Shown here: positions 41,416 through 49,063 of the stretch, one piece after another
Layout: the number at the start of each line of letters is the position of its first letter
Numbering within the stretch: the first letter of the stretch is position 1
Assembly: GCA_964498525.1 (NCBI GenBank)
Contig: CAZCGU010000008.1
Coordinates: forward strand, 62,001-126,000
Source of the DNA: DTU098 sp964498525
Lineage (GTDB): Bacteria > Bacillota > Desulfotomaculia > Desulfotomaculales > Pelotomaculaceae
Direction: 5' to 3'
DNA: 64,000 bases
Made by a program: the position numbers and the translations under genes
The notes under the pieces: model-generated
Databases searched by the model: none
Told to the model about the DNA's origin: nothing
Seen by the model: the letters and a program-made list of their open reading frames with translations, nothing else

Positions 41416-44241
41416 ATGCCCGATGGCTATCTTTCTATGGTTCTGCATGCGCACCTGCCTTATATCCGTCATCCCGAAGAGCCGGGGATCCTGGAAGAGC
41501 GCTGGCTCTTTGAAGCTATCACCGAGTGTTATGTGCCCCTCATTCGATCCTTTGAAAAACTGGTTGAAGAGGGGGTAAATTTCAGCCTTACTTTCTCACT
41601 GTCGCCGCCGCTCATTTCTATGCTTAATGATCACCTTTTACAGGACCGCTACCTGCGCTATCTCGGCTGCCTGATTCAGCTGGCGGAGGCTGAAATTGAC
41701 AGAAACAAAAATTATCCTGCCGTCCGGGAACTTGCATCCGGGTATCTTCGCCGTTTAAATGATGTTCGCAGCTCCTTTGAAGACGATTACGGCGGAAACC
41801 TGCTTCTGCCTGTACAAAGCCTTCAGGCCCTGGGTGTACTGGAGGTAATTACTTCCTGTGCCACCCATGGCTATCTGCCCCTGATGCAGACGCGGGAGGC
41901 CAGGAGGGCCCAGGTTCAACTTGCCGTGGAGCAGTATGGCAGGCTCTTCGGAAGGCCTTTAACCGGCCTTTGGCTTCCGGAATGCGGCTACGTGCCGGGG
42001 GTGGACGAAATCCTTAAGGAATTCGGTGTGCGCTATTTTTTCGTGGAAACCCACGGCATTCTTAACGCCAGCCCCGCTTCACGCCGGGGCGTTTATGCTC
42101 CCCTGGCCTGCCGTTCCGGAGTGGCGGCTTTCGGCCGTGATCCGGAAAGTTCGCGCCAGGTCTGGGACAGGGAGACCGGTTATCCGGGGGATCCCTATTA
42201 CCGGGAGTTTTACCGGGACATCGGTTATGATTTAGATCTCGATTACCTGGCGTCCTGCCTTCCCGGGGGAAAGATCCGGTGTGATACGGGGTTGAAGTAC
42301 TACCGGATTACCGGCCCCGGCCCCGAAAAAGAGTTATACCGGCCGGACGCGGCCGGGGAGAGAGCCGCCCGGGATGCCAGGGATTTTGCTTTTAACCGGG
42401 GGGTCCAGGTAAAACAGCTGGCCGCGCGAATGGACAGGAAGCCCATTGTGGTGGCGCCCTATGACGCCGAGCTGTTCGGCCACTGGTGGTACGAAGGACC
42501 ACTATGGCTGGAGAACCTGTGCCGTGTCTGCGCCGGCGGCCGGGACGGGGTAAAAATGACTACGCCCACCGGTTATCTTGGGGATTACCCGGATAACCAG
42601 GTTGCCGACCTGGCCGCCTCCAGTTGGGGTGAGGGCGGCTACAACCAGGTTTGGCTTAATCCCAGTAATGACTGGATTTACAGGCACCTGCACCGGGCTG
42701 AGAAAACACTGGTTGATCTGGCGGACCTTTATCCCAATGCCGGGGGAATGGTTCAGCGTGGTTTAAACCAGACTGCCCGGGAATTGGTCCTGGCCCAGAG
42801 CAGTGATTGGGCCTTTATTATTAAAACAGACACAGCGGTGCAATACGCAATTCAGCGGATCAGCGATCATGTCGGCCGCTTTAACACCCTTGCCGGCCAC
42901 CTTTATGAGGGCCATCTGGACGAAGCGGAGCTGGCCGGATTTGAAAAAGAGGACAATATTTTTCCGGAAATGGATTACAATATTTACAGCCGCCATTACC
43001 GGGTGAAGCGCCCGGGTGCTGCGGGGGATGGCAAAGCGCTAAAAATTTTAATGCTCTCCTGGGAATTTCCTCCCCGCACGGTGGGTGGCCTGGCCCGCCA
43101 TGTGTATGACCTGTCCCGGGCCCTGGCCCGTCTGGGCGCCGGCGTCCATGTGATTACCTGTCCGGCCCGGGGCACATCCCGGTACCAGTTCGTGGAAGGG
43201 GTTCACGTTCACAGGGTGGAGCAGTCCCGGCTTTCCTCCAGGGACTTTATGGAGTGGGTAAAACAGTTAAACAACGCCATGTTCGAACTGGCCGGAGAAC
43301 TGGCTACTGCCGGGGAGCCTTTCGATCTGGTTCACGCCCATGACTGGCTGGTGGGGGATGCCGCCGCACGTTTGCGAAACCAATACAAGCTGCCCGTGGT
43401 GGCGACCATTCACGCTACGGAGCACGGAAGAAACCGGGGTATTCACAACGAGCTGCAGCAACACATTCATGAGCTGGAAGGCAGTTTTGCCCGCGATGCC
43501 ACCCAGGTCATTTGCTGCAGCGACTATATGTTCCGGGAAATTAAAAAATTATTTAAAATATCCGGGGAGAAGATCCACGTTCTTCCGAACGGGGTCGACC
43601 CCGCCAATCTGGGTATACCCAGGAAATTAGTGCCCGGCAGGCGTGAGTCCAAAGCAGAGGGGAAAATGATTTTTTTCATTGGCCGTCTGGTACCCGAAAA
43701 GGGTGTGCAGGTACTTCTGGAAGCCTTCGCCCTGCTGATTGGGGAGATTCACGACCTAAAACTGATGGTGGGCGGCATAGGTCCCTACGAAGAACACTTA
43801 AGGAAGAAAGCCGATGAACTGGGATTGGCCGGACAGGTTGTTTTCCTTGGTTATTTGGATGAAAAAAGACGCAATGAATACCTGAAAAAGGTGGATGCAG
43901 CTGTTTTCCCCAGTTTTTACGAACCTTTCGGTATTGTGGCGTTAGAGGCTATGGCCACTCAGGTTCCTGTCATAGTTTCAGACACGGGCGGCTTGAGCGA
44001 AGTGGTTGCACACGGTTTTGACGGGTTTAAGGTTCCCCCGGGACGTCCTGACATTTTATCTTACTATATCCGGGAAGTGCTGGTTAACCCGGGGCTTGCC
44101 CGGGACTTGACCAGGCAGGCCTGGAAAAAGGTTCTTACTGTATACGACTGGCAGAGCATCGCCTTGGGAACCATTGAGGTTTACCTCAAGGCGAAGGCTT
44201 TGGCCGGTCCAGGTGTTGTTTTGAGGCAAACGGCTGATTAA
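41416..44241 (+). CDS. GH57 glucan branching enzyme fused to a GT4 glycosyltransferase
   Basis: A 941-residue two-enzyme fusion. Residues 1 to ~530 are a GH57 1,4-alpha-glucan branching enzyme: HAHLPYIRHP, the nucleophile block LWLPECGYVPG, FVETHG, the acid block YDAELFGHWWYEGP, and SSWGEGGYNQVWLNP. From residue ~540 a GT4 glycosyltransferase begins (LMLSWEFPPRTVGGLARHVY) and ends with EPFGIVALEAMATQVPVIVS (EX7E), the GT-B fold of glycogen/maltodextrin synthases. The two halves could make and branch an alpha-glucan storage polymer in the cytoplasm. ATG 41416 follows TAGGGGG. Confidence 0.9.
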   Translation: MPDGYLSMVLHAHLPYIRHPEEPGILEERWLFEAITECYVPLIRSFEKLVEEGVNFSLTFSLSPPLISMLNDHLLQDRYLRYLGCLIQLAEAEIDRNKNYPAVRELASGYLRRLNDVRSSFEDDYGGNLLLPVQSLQALGVLEVITSCATHGYLPLMQTREARRAQVQLAVEQYGRLFGRPLTGLWLPECGYVPGVDEILKEFGVRYFFVETHGILNASPASRRGVYAPLACRSGVAAFGRDPESSRQVWDRETGYPGDPYYREFYRDIGYDLDLDYLASCLPGGKIRCDTGLKYYRITGPGPEKELYRPDAAGERAARDARDFAFNRGVQVKQLAARMDRKPIVVAPYDAELFGHWWYEGPLWLENLCRVCAGGRDGVKMTTPTGYLGDYPDNQVADLAASSWGEGGYNQVWLNPSNDWIYRHLHRAEKTLVDLADLYPNAGGMVQRGLNQTARELVLAQSSDWAFIIKTDTAVQYAIQRISDHVGRFNTLAGHLYEGHLDEAELAGFEKEDNIFPEMDYNIYSRHYRVKRPGAAGDGKALKILMLSWEFPPRTVGGLARHVYDLSRALARLGAGVHVITCPARGTSRYQFVEGVHVHRVEQSRLSSRDFMEWVKQLNNAMFELAGELATAGEPFDLVHAHDWLVGDAAARLRNQYKLPVVATIHATEHGRNRGIHNELQQHIHELEGSFARDATQVICCSDYMFREIKKLFKISGEKIHVLPNGVDPANLGIPRKLVPGRRESKAEGKMIFFIGRLVPEKGVQVLLEAFALLIGEIHDLKLMVGGIGPYEEHLRKKADELGLAGQVVFLGYLDEKRRNEYLKKVDAAVFPSFYEPFGIVALEAMATQVPVIVSDTGGLSEVVAHGFDGFKVPPGRPDILSYYIREVLVNPGLARDLTRQAWKKVLTVYDWQSIALGTIEVYLKAKALAGPGVVLRQTAD

Positions 44242-44274
44242 CGCCCGCCCCGGCGCCCGATGGGAGATGCGGTT

Positions 44275-45174
44275 TTGAAGCGTGTTGTAAGTATCAGCCT
44301 GGGTTCTTCCCACCGTGACCGGAATTTCGAACTGGAGGCAGACGGCTCGCGGATCACCGTCCAGCGGGTGGGCACGGGAGGGAATTTGGAATACATGGCC
44401 AGTATTCTCAGGGTCCTCGACGGAAAAGTAGATGCCATCGGTCTGGGAGGGATTAACCTTACCCTGCGGGCGGGGCGGCGGCGCTACCTGCTAAAGGATG
44501 GCGTCCGCCTGGCGGCGCAGGTTAAGGTGACCCCGCTGGTGGACGGAAGCGGCATCAAGGATACCGTGGAAAGGGATCTTGTGCCCCGCCTGCAAAGGGA
44601 ATTGGGCTGGCCCCGGCGGGATCAGGTTGTTTTACTGGTATCCGCCCTGGATCGCTTCGGGCTGGCGGAGGCTCTGGAACTGGCCGGATGCCGGCTGATT
44701 ATTGGAGACGCCCTTTTTGCCCTGGGATTGCCGTTACCTTTTTATTCCCTGGCAGCGTTCCGGATTGCGGCCTGCGCCACCCTTCCCTTACTGTGCCGGC
44801 TTCCCATCGGGTTTCTTTACCCGCTGGGCGAGAAACAGGAACAGGTACGGCCCCGTTTTGAGCGTTTTTACCGGCGGGCGCAAATAATTGCCGGGGATTT
44901 TCATTTTATCCGTTACCATTTGCCCTCCGATCTTGCCGGAAAGGATGTTATTACCAGCACCCTTACTTCCGAAGATGTGCAGGAATTGAAGGCCAGGGGG
45001 GTGCGGTGGCTGGTGACACCGGGTCCTTCTCTTGCGGGCCGCACATTTGGCTCCAACGTTTTGGAGGCCCTTTGCGTTGCCCTGCTTGATCCGCCTGGTC
45101 AGGCGGATCCCGGGCTTTACCCGGACCTCCTGCGCCGGATCGGGTGGGGGCCCCGGATCGAAAAACTTAACTGA
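44275..45174 (+). CDS. Conserved protein, often annotated quinate 5-dehydrogenase
   Basis: 299 residues from TTG 44275, which sits 8 nt behind GGGAG; an in-frame ATG at 44260 has no SD. The opening VVSISLGSSHRDRNFELE, the block VDAIGLGGINLTLRAGRRRY and TPLVDGSGIKDTVERDLVP are distinctive of a Clostridia family that, from memory, databases call quinate 5-dehydrogenase. I see no nucleotide-binding Rossmann glycine motif of shikimate dehydrogenases, so the enzymatic name should not be trusted. It lies between the glucan enzyme and a PHP phosphatase. Confidence 0.7.
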   Translation: MKRVVSISLGSSHRDRNFELEADGSRITVQRVGTGGNLEYMASILRVLDGKVDAIGLGGINLTLRAGRRRYLLKDGVRLAAQVKVTPLVDGSGIKDTVERDLVPRLQRELGWPRRDQVVLLVSALDRFGLAEALELAGCRLIIGDALFALGLPLPFYSLAAFRIAACATLPLLCRLPIGFLYPLGEKQEQVRPRFERFYRRAQIIAGDFHFIRYHLPSDLAGKDVITSTLTSEDVQELKARGVRWLVTPGPSLAGRTFGSNVLEALCVALLDPPGQADPGLYPDLLRRIGWGPRIEKLN

Positions 45175-45188
45175 AAGGAGATCTAACA

Positions 45189-45350
45189 ATGTCATTTGTA
45201 CCGGGGCGACCGCCCACGGGAAACGGAAACAGGCCCTGGAAGAAGGCGGTGCAGGCTCCAACCCGGCTTATGGAATGCCCGCGGATTAGAATTTGCCCTC
45301 TTACTGCCGCCGTTTCAGGAAAATCACTGGGGAAAGGCCCGTCAACATGA
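45189..45350 (+). CDS. Small basic protein coupled to the PHP gene (53 aa)
   Basis: ATG 45189 follows AAAGGAGATC, 14 nt after the previous stop. The frame ends with TGA at 45350 in the overlap ATGA, where the next gene's ATG is at 45347. The product is basic and Pro/Gly-rich with two cysteines (GRPPTGNGNRPWKKAVQ, MECPRIRICPL). The good SD and the 4-nt stop/start overlap favour real translation. Family not recognised; it might be only a coupling leader. Confidence 0.5.
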   Translation: MSFVPGRPPTGNGNRPWKKAVQAPTRLMECPRIRICPLTAAVSGKSLGKGPST

Positions 45351-46162
45351 TGATCCCGGCGGACTTACATCTCCACACCCGGCTTTGCGGACATGCCACA
45401 GGGGAACCCGGGGAGTACCTGGAACAGGCGGTAAAACAGGGAATCAGGGAGGTGGGGTTCTCCGACCACTTGCCCCTTTATTTTTTACCCCCGGGAAAAA
45501 CTATACCTGATTACGCCATGGAAGAGGACGAGCTTCCCCTCTATGTGGAGATGGTGCAAAAATGGGCCCGGAAGTCTCCGATCAGGGTCAGCCTGGGCAT
45601 AGAGGCGGACTTTGTCCCCGGTTATGAAAAAACCCTGGCTGCCCTTCTTTCCTGCTATCCCTTTGATTATGTAATAGGTTCAGTGCACTTTCTGGACGGC
45701 TGGGGGTTTGACAACCCCGCGGAAATCGAGGAGTACGGCAGAAGGGATCTGGACCGGGTTTACGAGGAGTATTTTGCCCTGGTGCAGCAAGCAGCCCTGA
45801 GCGGACTCTTCGACATTATCGCCCACCCGGATTTGATTAAAAAGTTTGCCTTCCGGCCCAGGCGGGATTTAAGGTGCCTTTACGAAGAAACAGCTGCAGT
45901 TTTTAAAAGGGCGGGAGTCTGTGCCGAGGTAAATTCCGCGGGACTTCGGAACCCTGCCGGCGAGATCTATCCGGCGCCGGATTTTTTAAAATGTTTTTTT
46001 AAGTATGGCGTTCCCGTAACACTGGGATCGGACGCCCACCACCCGGACCAGGTGGGGGCCGGACTGATTGAAGCTGTCCGGCTGGTAAGGGAAGCTGGTT
46101 ATAGAGAAATTGCCGTATTCAGCGCCAGGAAGAGGCAACTAATCAAGATTGCACCACGTTAG
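45347..46162 (+). CDS. hisK: PHP-domain phosphatase, histidinol-phosphatase type
   Basis: 271-residue metal-dependent phosphoesterase of the HisJ/HisK PHP family. Metal-site motifs: DLHLHTRLCGHA at the N-terminus, GFSDHLPLY, GIEADFV, GSVHFLDGW, IIAHPDLIKKF and GSDAHHPDQVG. ATG 45347 overlaps the stop of the 53-aa frame. Histidinol phosphatase activity is the family default; no other his genes are nearby, so another phosphate ester is possible. Followed by a strong hairpin terminator. Confidence 0.85.
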   Translation: MMIPADLHLHTRLCGHATGEPGEYLEQAVKQGIREVGFSDHLPLYFLPPGKTIPDYAMEEDELPLYVEMVQKWARKSPIRVSLGIEADFVPGYEKTLAALLSCYPFDYVIGSVHFLDGWGFDNPAEIEEYGRRDLDRVYEEYFALVQQAALSGLFDIIAHPDLIKKFAFRPRRDLRCLYEETAAVFKRAGVCAEVNSAGLRNPAGEIYPAPDFLKCFFKYGVPVTLGSDAHHPDQVGAGLIEAVRLVREAGYREIAVFSARKRQLIKIAPR

Positions 46163-46181
46163 CCTTGCAGGCTTAAAGATA

Positions 46182-46225
46182 AACAGGGGGCGGTTGTTCT
46201 CAACAGGGAACGGCCGCCCCCTGTT
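46182..46225 (+). terminator. Terminator of the hisK operon
   Basis: 12-bp perfect stem AACAGGGGGCGG/CCGCCCCCTGTT (46182-46193 with 46214-46225), 20 nt after the stop. The T-run is short (TTCTAT). Confidence 0.65.
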
Positions 46226-46602
46226 CTATATGCGCCTGGCCGGAGTGCTGCCCGGAGAACAATAACTTTCAGTCTCCAAAAACAAATCCATTCGCCGTCC
46301 TATTGCGATAAAATCAAATACGCAGTGTTATTTGCGAATTCACCTGGACAGACAGGCGCCTGCCCGGAAGAATTAAAGCAATTTTCTGCCTCCGGAATTC
46401 GGGCAATTGCGACTGGAATGGACCCCGGGAGATATCTGCGGTGAACGCTTATAACGCAGACCGGTTTCACTGTCCCTGGGACCCGGGTTGCGACAGGACA
46501 ACAGTTTACCACCTGTACCGGATAATAAAGGAATAAACGCAAAATAATTATTTTGGTATTTTTATTTTTTTTAAGAAGGTTATTTGTGCTTATATCTAGA
46601 AT
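46226..46602. other. Upstream region of the dcw cluster
   Basis: About 380 bp with no credible gene. A minus-strand frame over 46300-46821 overlaps mraZ and lacks an SD. TTTTTA, 17 nt, TATATC (46568-46596) is a weak promoter candidate ending just before the mraZ repeats. Confidence 0.4.
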
Positions 46603-46629
46603 AAGTGGTGGAAAGTGGTTAGAAGTGGT
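46603..46629 (+). promoter_or_regulatory. Three direct repeats matching MraZ boxes
   Basis: AAGTGGT at 46603, 46613 and 46623, exactly 10 bp apart, just upstream of mraZ. MraZ is known to bind arrays of short GTG/TGG-containing direct repeats with one-helix-turn period in its own promoter, so this is a likely autoregulatory site. The last copy may also act as SD (GTGGTG). Confidence 0.65.
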
Positions 46630-46638
46630 GTTGACGGC

Positions 46639-47100
46639 ATGTCCGAGAACGAACAGATTACCGAGTTTATGGGTGAGCACCATCATAACATAGACACAAA
46701 AGGAAGGCTTTTTATTCCTGCCCGCTTCCGACAAGGCCTGGGGGACCTTTTCGTTCTGACAAAAGGTCTCGACGGATGTCTTTTTGTCTATCCCCGCCCC
46801 GAATGGGCGGCTATGGAGCAAAAGCTGAAGTCCTTGCCCATTACAAAGAGCGATGCCCGGGCCTTTGTTCGGTTTTTTTTCTCCGGCGCCACGGAATGCG
46901 AAGTGGATAAACAGGGAAGGATCTTAATTCCAGGCAATTTAAGGACCCACGCGCAACTGGAAAAAGAGGTTGTAATAATAGGTGTTTCAGCCAGGGTGGA
47001 AATCTGGGCCAGGGATCTATGGGAGCAGTACAGTGCCCGGGCTGCAACGGCCTACGAGGTGATTGCCGAGAAGATAGCGGACCTGGATCTTTCTATCTGA
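46639..47100 (+). CDS. mraZ: Transcriptional regulator MraZ
   Basis: DNA-binding protein with two AbrB/SpoVT-like repeats, each with the DxxxR signature: IDTKGRLFIPARFRQGL and VDKQGRILIPGNLR. It controls the dcw operon. ATG 46639 (153 aa) has GTGGTG 8 nt before it. ATG 46669 would give the more typical 143 aa (MGEHHHNIDTKG) but has no SD. First gene of the cluster; three repeat boxes precede it. Confidence 0.93.
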   Translation: MSENEQITEFMGEHHHNIDTKGRLFIPARFRQGLGDLFVLTKGLDGCLFVYPRPEWAAMEQKLKSLPITKSDARAFVRFFFSGATECEVDKQGRILIPGNLRTHAQLEKEVVIIGVSARVEIWARDLWEQYSARAATAYEVIAEKIADLDLSI

Positions 47101-47182
47101 GCTGCACCGGATAGGTAAAAATCCTTTCATGTGTTACATGGGTGCAGATATTTGTTTTTGGCAAAGGGTTGTGAGTTCATTA

Positions 47183-48118
47183 ATGGAATTTCTCCACAAG
47201 CCAGTTATGGCCTGTGAGGTTTTGGAAGGGCTTAAACTTAAAACGGGCGGTATCTATGTGGATTGCACCCTGGGCGGTGCGGGTCATAGTGCCGTCATCC
47301 TTCGGGAGATAGGCGAAGACGGTCGCCTGGTGGCCCTGGATCATGATCCCGAGGCACTGGCTGCTGCGGAAAAAAGACTGGTCCCCTTCAAGGCCAGAAT
47401 AAACTTGGTCCGGGCTAACTTCGGGGACCTGACAGAAATTCTGGAACACCTGGGTATCGGGAAAGTGGACGGAATTTTATTTGATCTGGGGGTATCTTCC
47501 TACCAGTTGGACAACCCGGCCCGGGGATTCAGTTACCAGCATGATGCGCCATTGGATATGAGGATGAATCAGGAGCAGGCTTTGACTGCCGGGACACTTG
47601 TGAACAACCTTCCGGTGGACGAACTGGCGGTAATTATCAGGACGTACGGCGAAGAACGCTGGGCCTTGAGGATTGCGGAATTTATCGGGGAGGCAAGAAA
47701 AAATAACCCTATTGAAACAACGGGCCGCCTGGTTGAAATCATCAAGAAAGCAATTCCAGCCGGCGCCAGGCGGGAAGGACCGCACCCGGCCAAACGGACC
47801 TTTCAGGCCCTGCGCATAGCGGTAAACAGGGAAATTGAAATACTGGAGGATTCCCTTCGCTCGGCCGTTAAACATCTTAAATCCGGGGGGAGAATTTGTG
47901 TGATAACCTTTCATTCCCTGGAGGACCGGATAGTAAAGGACCTCTTCCGGGAACTGGCTTCACCCTGTACTTGTCCCAGGGATTTTCCCGTTTGTATTTG
48001 CGGAGGTAAAAAGGAAGTCCGGGTTATTACCGGCCGGCCGGTGCTGCCTTCCCCGGCGGAACTGGAAGACAACCCCAGGGCAAGAAGCGCGAAACTCAGG
48101 GTAGCGGAAAGGCTCTAA
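47183..48118 (+). CDS. rsmH: 16S rRNA (cytosine1402-N4)-methyltransferase RsmH
   Basis: SAM-dependent methyltransferase that modifies C1402 of 16S rRNA. HKPVMACEVLEGL is followed by the SAM motif VDCTLGGAGHS; DGILFDLGVSSYQLD and LRIAVNREIE are family blocks, and the end GRPVLPSPAELEDNPRARSAKLR is highly characteristic. ATG 47183 gives 311 aa, the usual length; earlier starts add a non-homologous leader. 82 nt after mraZ. Confidence 0.96.
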   Translation: MEFLHKPVMACEVLEGLKLKTGGIYVDCTLGGAGHSAVILREIGEDGRLVALDHDPEALAAAEKRLVPFKARINLVRANFGDLTEILEHLGIGKVDGILFDLGVSSYQLDNPARGFSYQHDAPLDMRMNQEQALTAGTLVNNLPVDELAVIIRTYGEERWALRIAEFIGEARKNNPIETTGRLVEIIKKAIPAGARREGPHPAKRTFQALRIAVNREIEILEDSLRSAVKHLKSGGRICVITFHSLEDRIVKDLFRELASPCTCPRDFPVCICGGKKEVRVITGRPVLPSPAELEDNPRARSAKLRVAERL

Positions 48119-48409
48119 CCCGGCCCTGGGCAGTAATATATTAAAATCCGGGACAAGCCGGATACCCCTGGAAAGGTGAGATTCCCCGGCAGTCATATAA
48201 TGTAAAAAAAGTCTGTTTTTTAAATCAGGGGATGATGGTAAAACTAATTAGTTTCTAAATTGGTACATATGCAAACTTTCTGCCCGGTTTTGCAGACTTA
48301 AAAATTTTCCGGCCGGCCAGAAGTGCCGGCTCACGGGTTCGCCCAAAGGAAATGGCTGGTATTTTCTACCCCGTTTTTATGTTCTATTCCGCCTGGAGGT
48401 CGAATAGTA

Positions 48410-49063
48410 TTGATACTAGCTCAAGAGAAGACAGGCTCTTACGGTATGTCCGTGGAAAAGCCCGGTGGTAAAAAGACCATCAGGTTAAAGGATTTAACAA
48501 AAGGGCGAAGAATTGCGCTGACGGGAATGGTATTGGCCGGATTCCTTCTATGCGTGCTGATTATCTATTGTCATACCCAGGTATCTACCCTGGGCTATAA
48601 GATCAGCTCCCTGGAAAAAGAGTTGGCCCTGCTGCGGGTGGAAAACCATGACCTGGAAGGGGAAGTGCAGAGTCTGGCTTCCCTGGGCAGGCTTGAATCC
48701 CTTGCCTTAGGCAGGCTTGGCATGGTCAAGCCGGACTGCAACAACGTACTGATCGTTGAACTGGCAGGTGAGGACATCCTCAAGACCGGGTCCGGTCCGG
48801 AACAAAATCTCGCCGGGGGGTTATCCGCCGCCGGGGAAGAGAAAGAGAATCGCCTTATCAAGGCCTTTGCCGAAATGGTTTCCAGACTGGAAAACAAAAG
48901 CTGGCTAAGTCTTAATGGATGGGCGGGTTCCACGGGGGGAACTCATGCAGACGACGAATATCGTAATTCGAAAAAGAATAACCGTTCTTTTAATAGTGGC
49001 GACCTTAGCTCTGGTGAGCCTGGTTTTCCGGCTGGCCTGGATTCAGCTGGTGCGAGGGGATAA
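48410..49063 (+). CDS. ftsL: FtsL-like septum protein with long overlap into the next gene
   Basis: Bitopic division protein: a basic cytoplasmic N-terminus, one membrane helix (IALTGMVLAGFLLCVLIIY, residues ~46-64), then a leucine-zipper-like coiled coil (STLGYKISSLEKELALLRVE). TTG 48410 follows CTGGAGGT. The first ~130 residues look like FtsL of related Clostridia; the rest is an unusual extension. The last 119 nt are read in a different frame from the PBP gene that starts at 48945, so the final ~39 residues may be translated read-through of what was once non-coding, or the result of a lost stop. Confidence 0.75.
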   Translation: MILAQEKTGSYGMSVEKPGGKKTIRLKDLTKGRRIALTGMVLAGFLLCVLIIYCHTQVSTLGYKISSLEKELALLRVENHDLEGEVQSLASLGRLESLALGRLGMVKPDCNNVLIVELAGEDILKTGSGPEQNLAGGLSAAGEEKENRLIKAFAEMVSRLENKSWLSLNGWAGSTGGTHADDEYRNSKKNNRSFNSGDLSSGEPGFPAGLDSAGARG

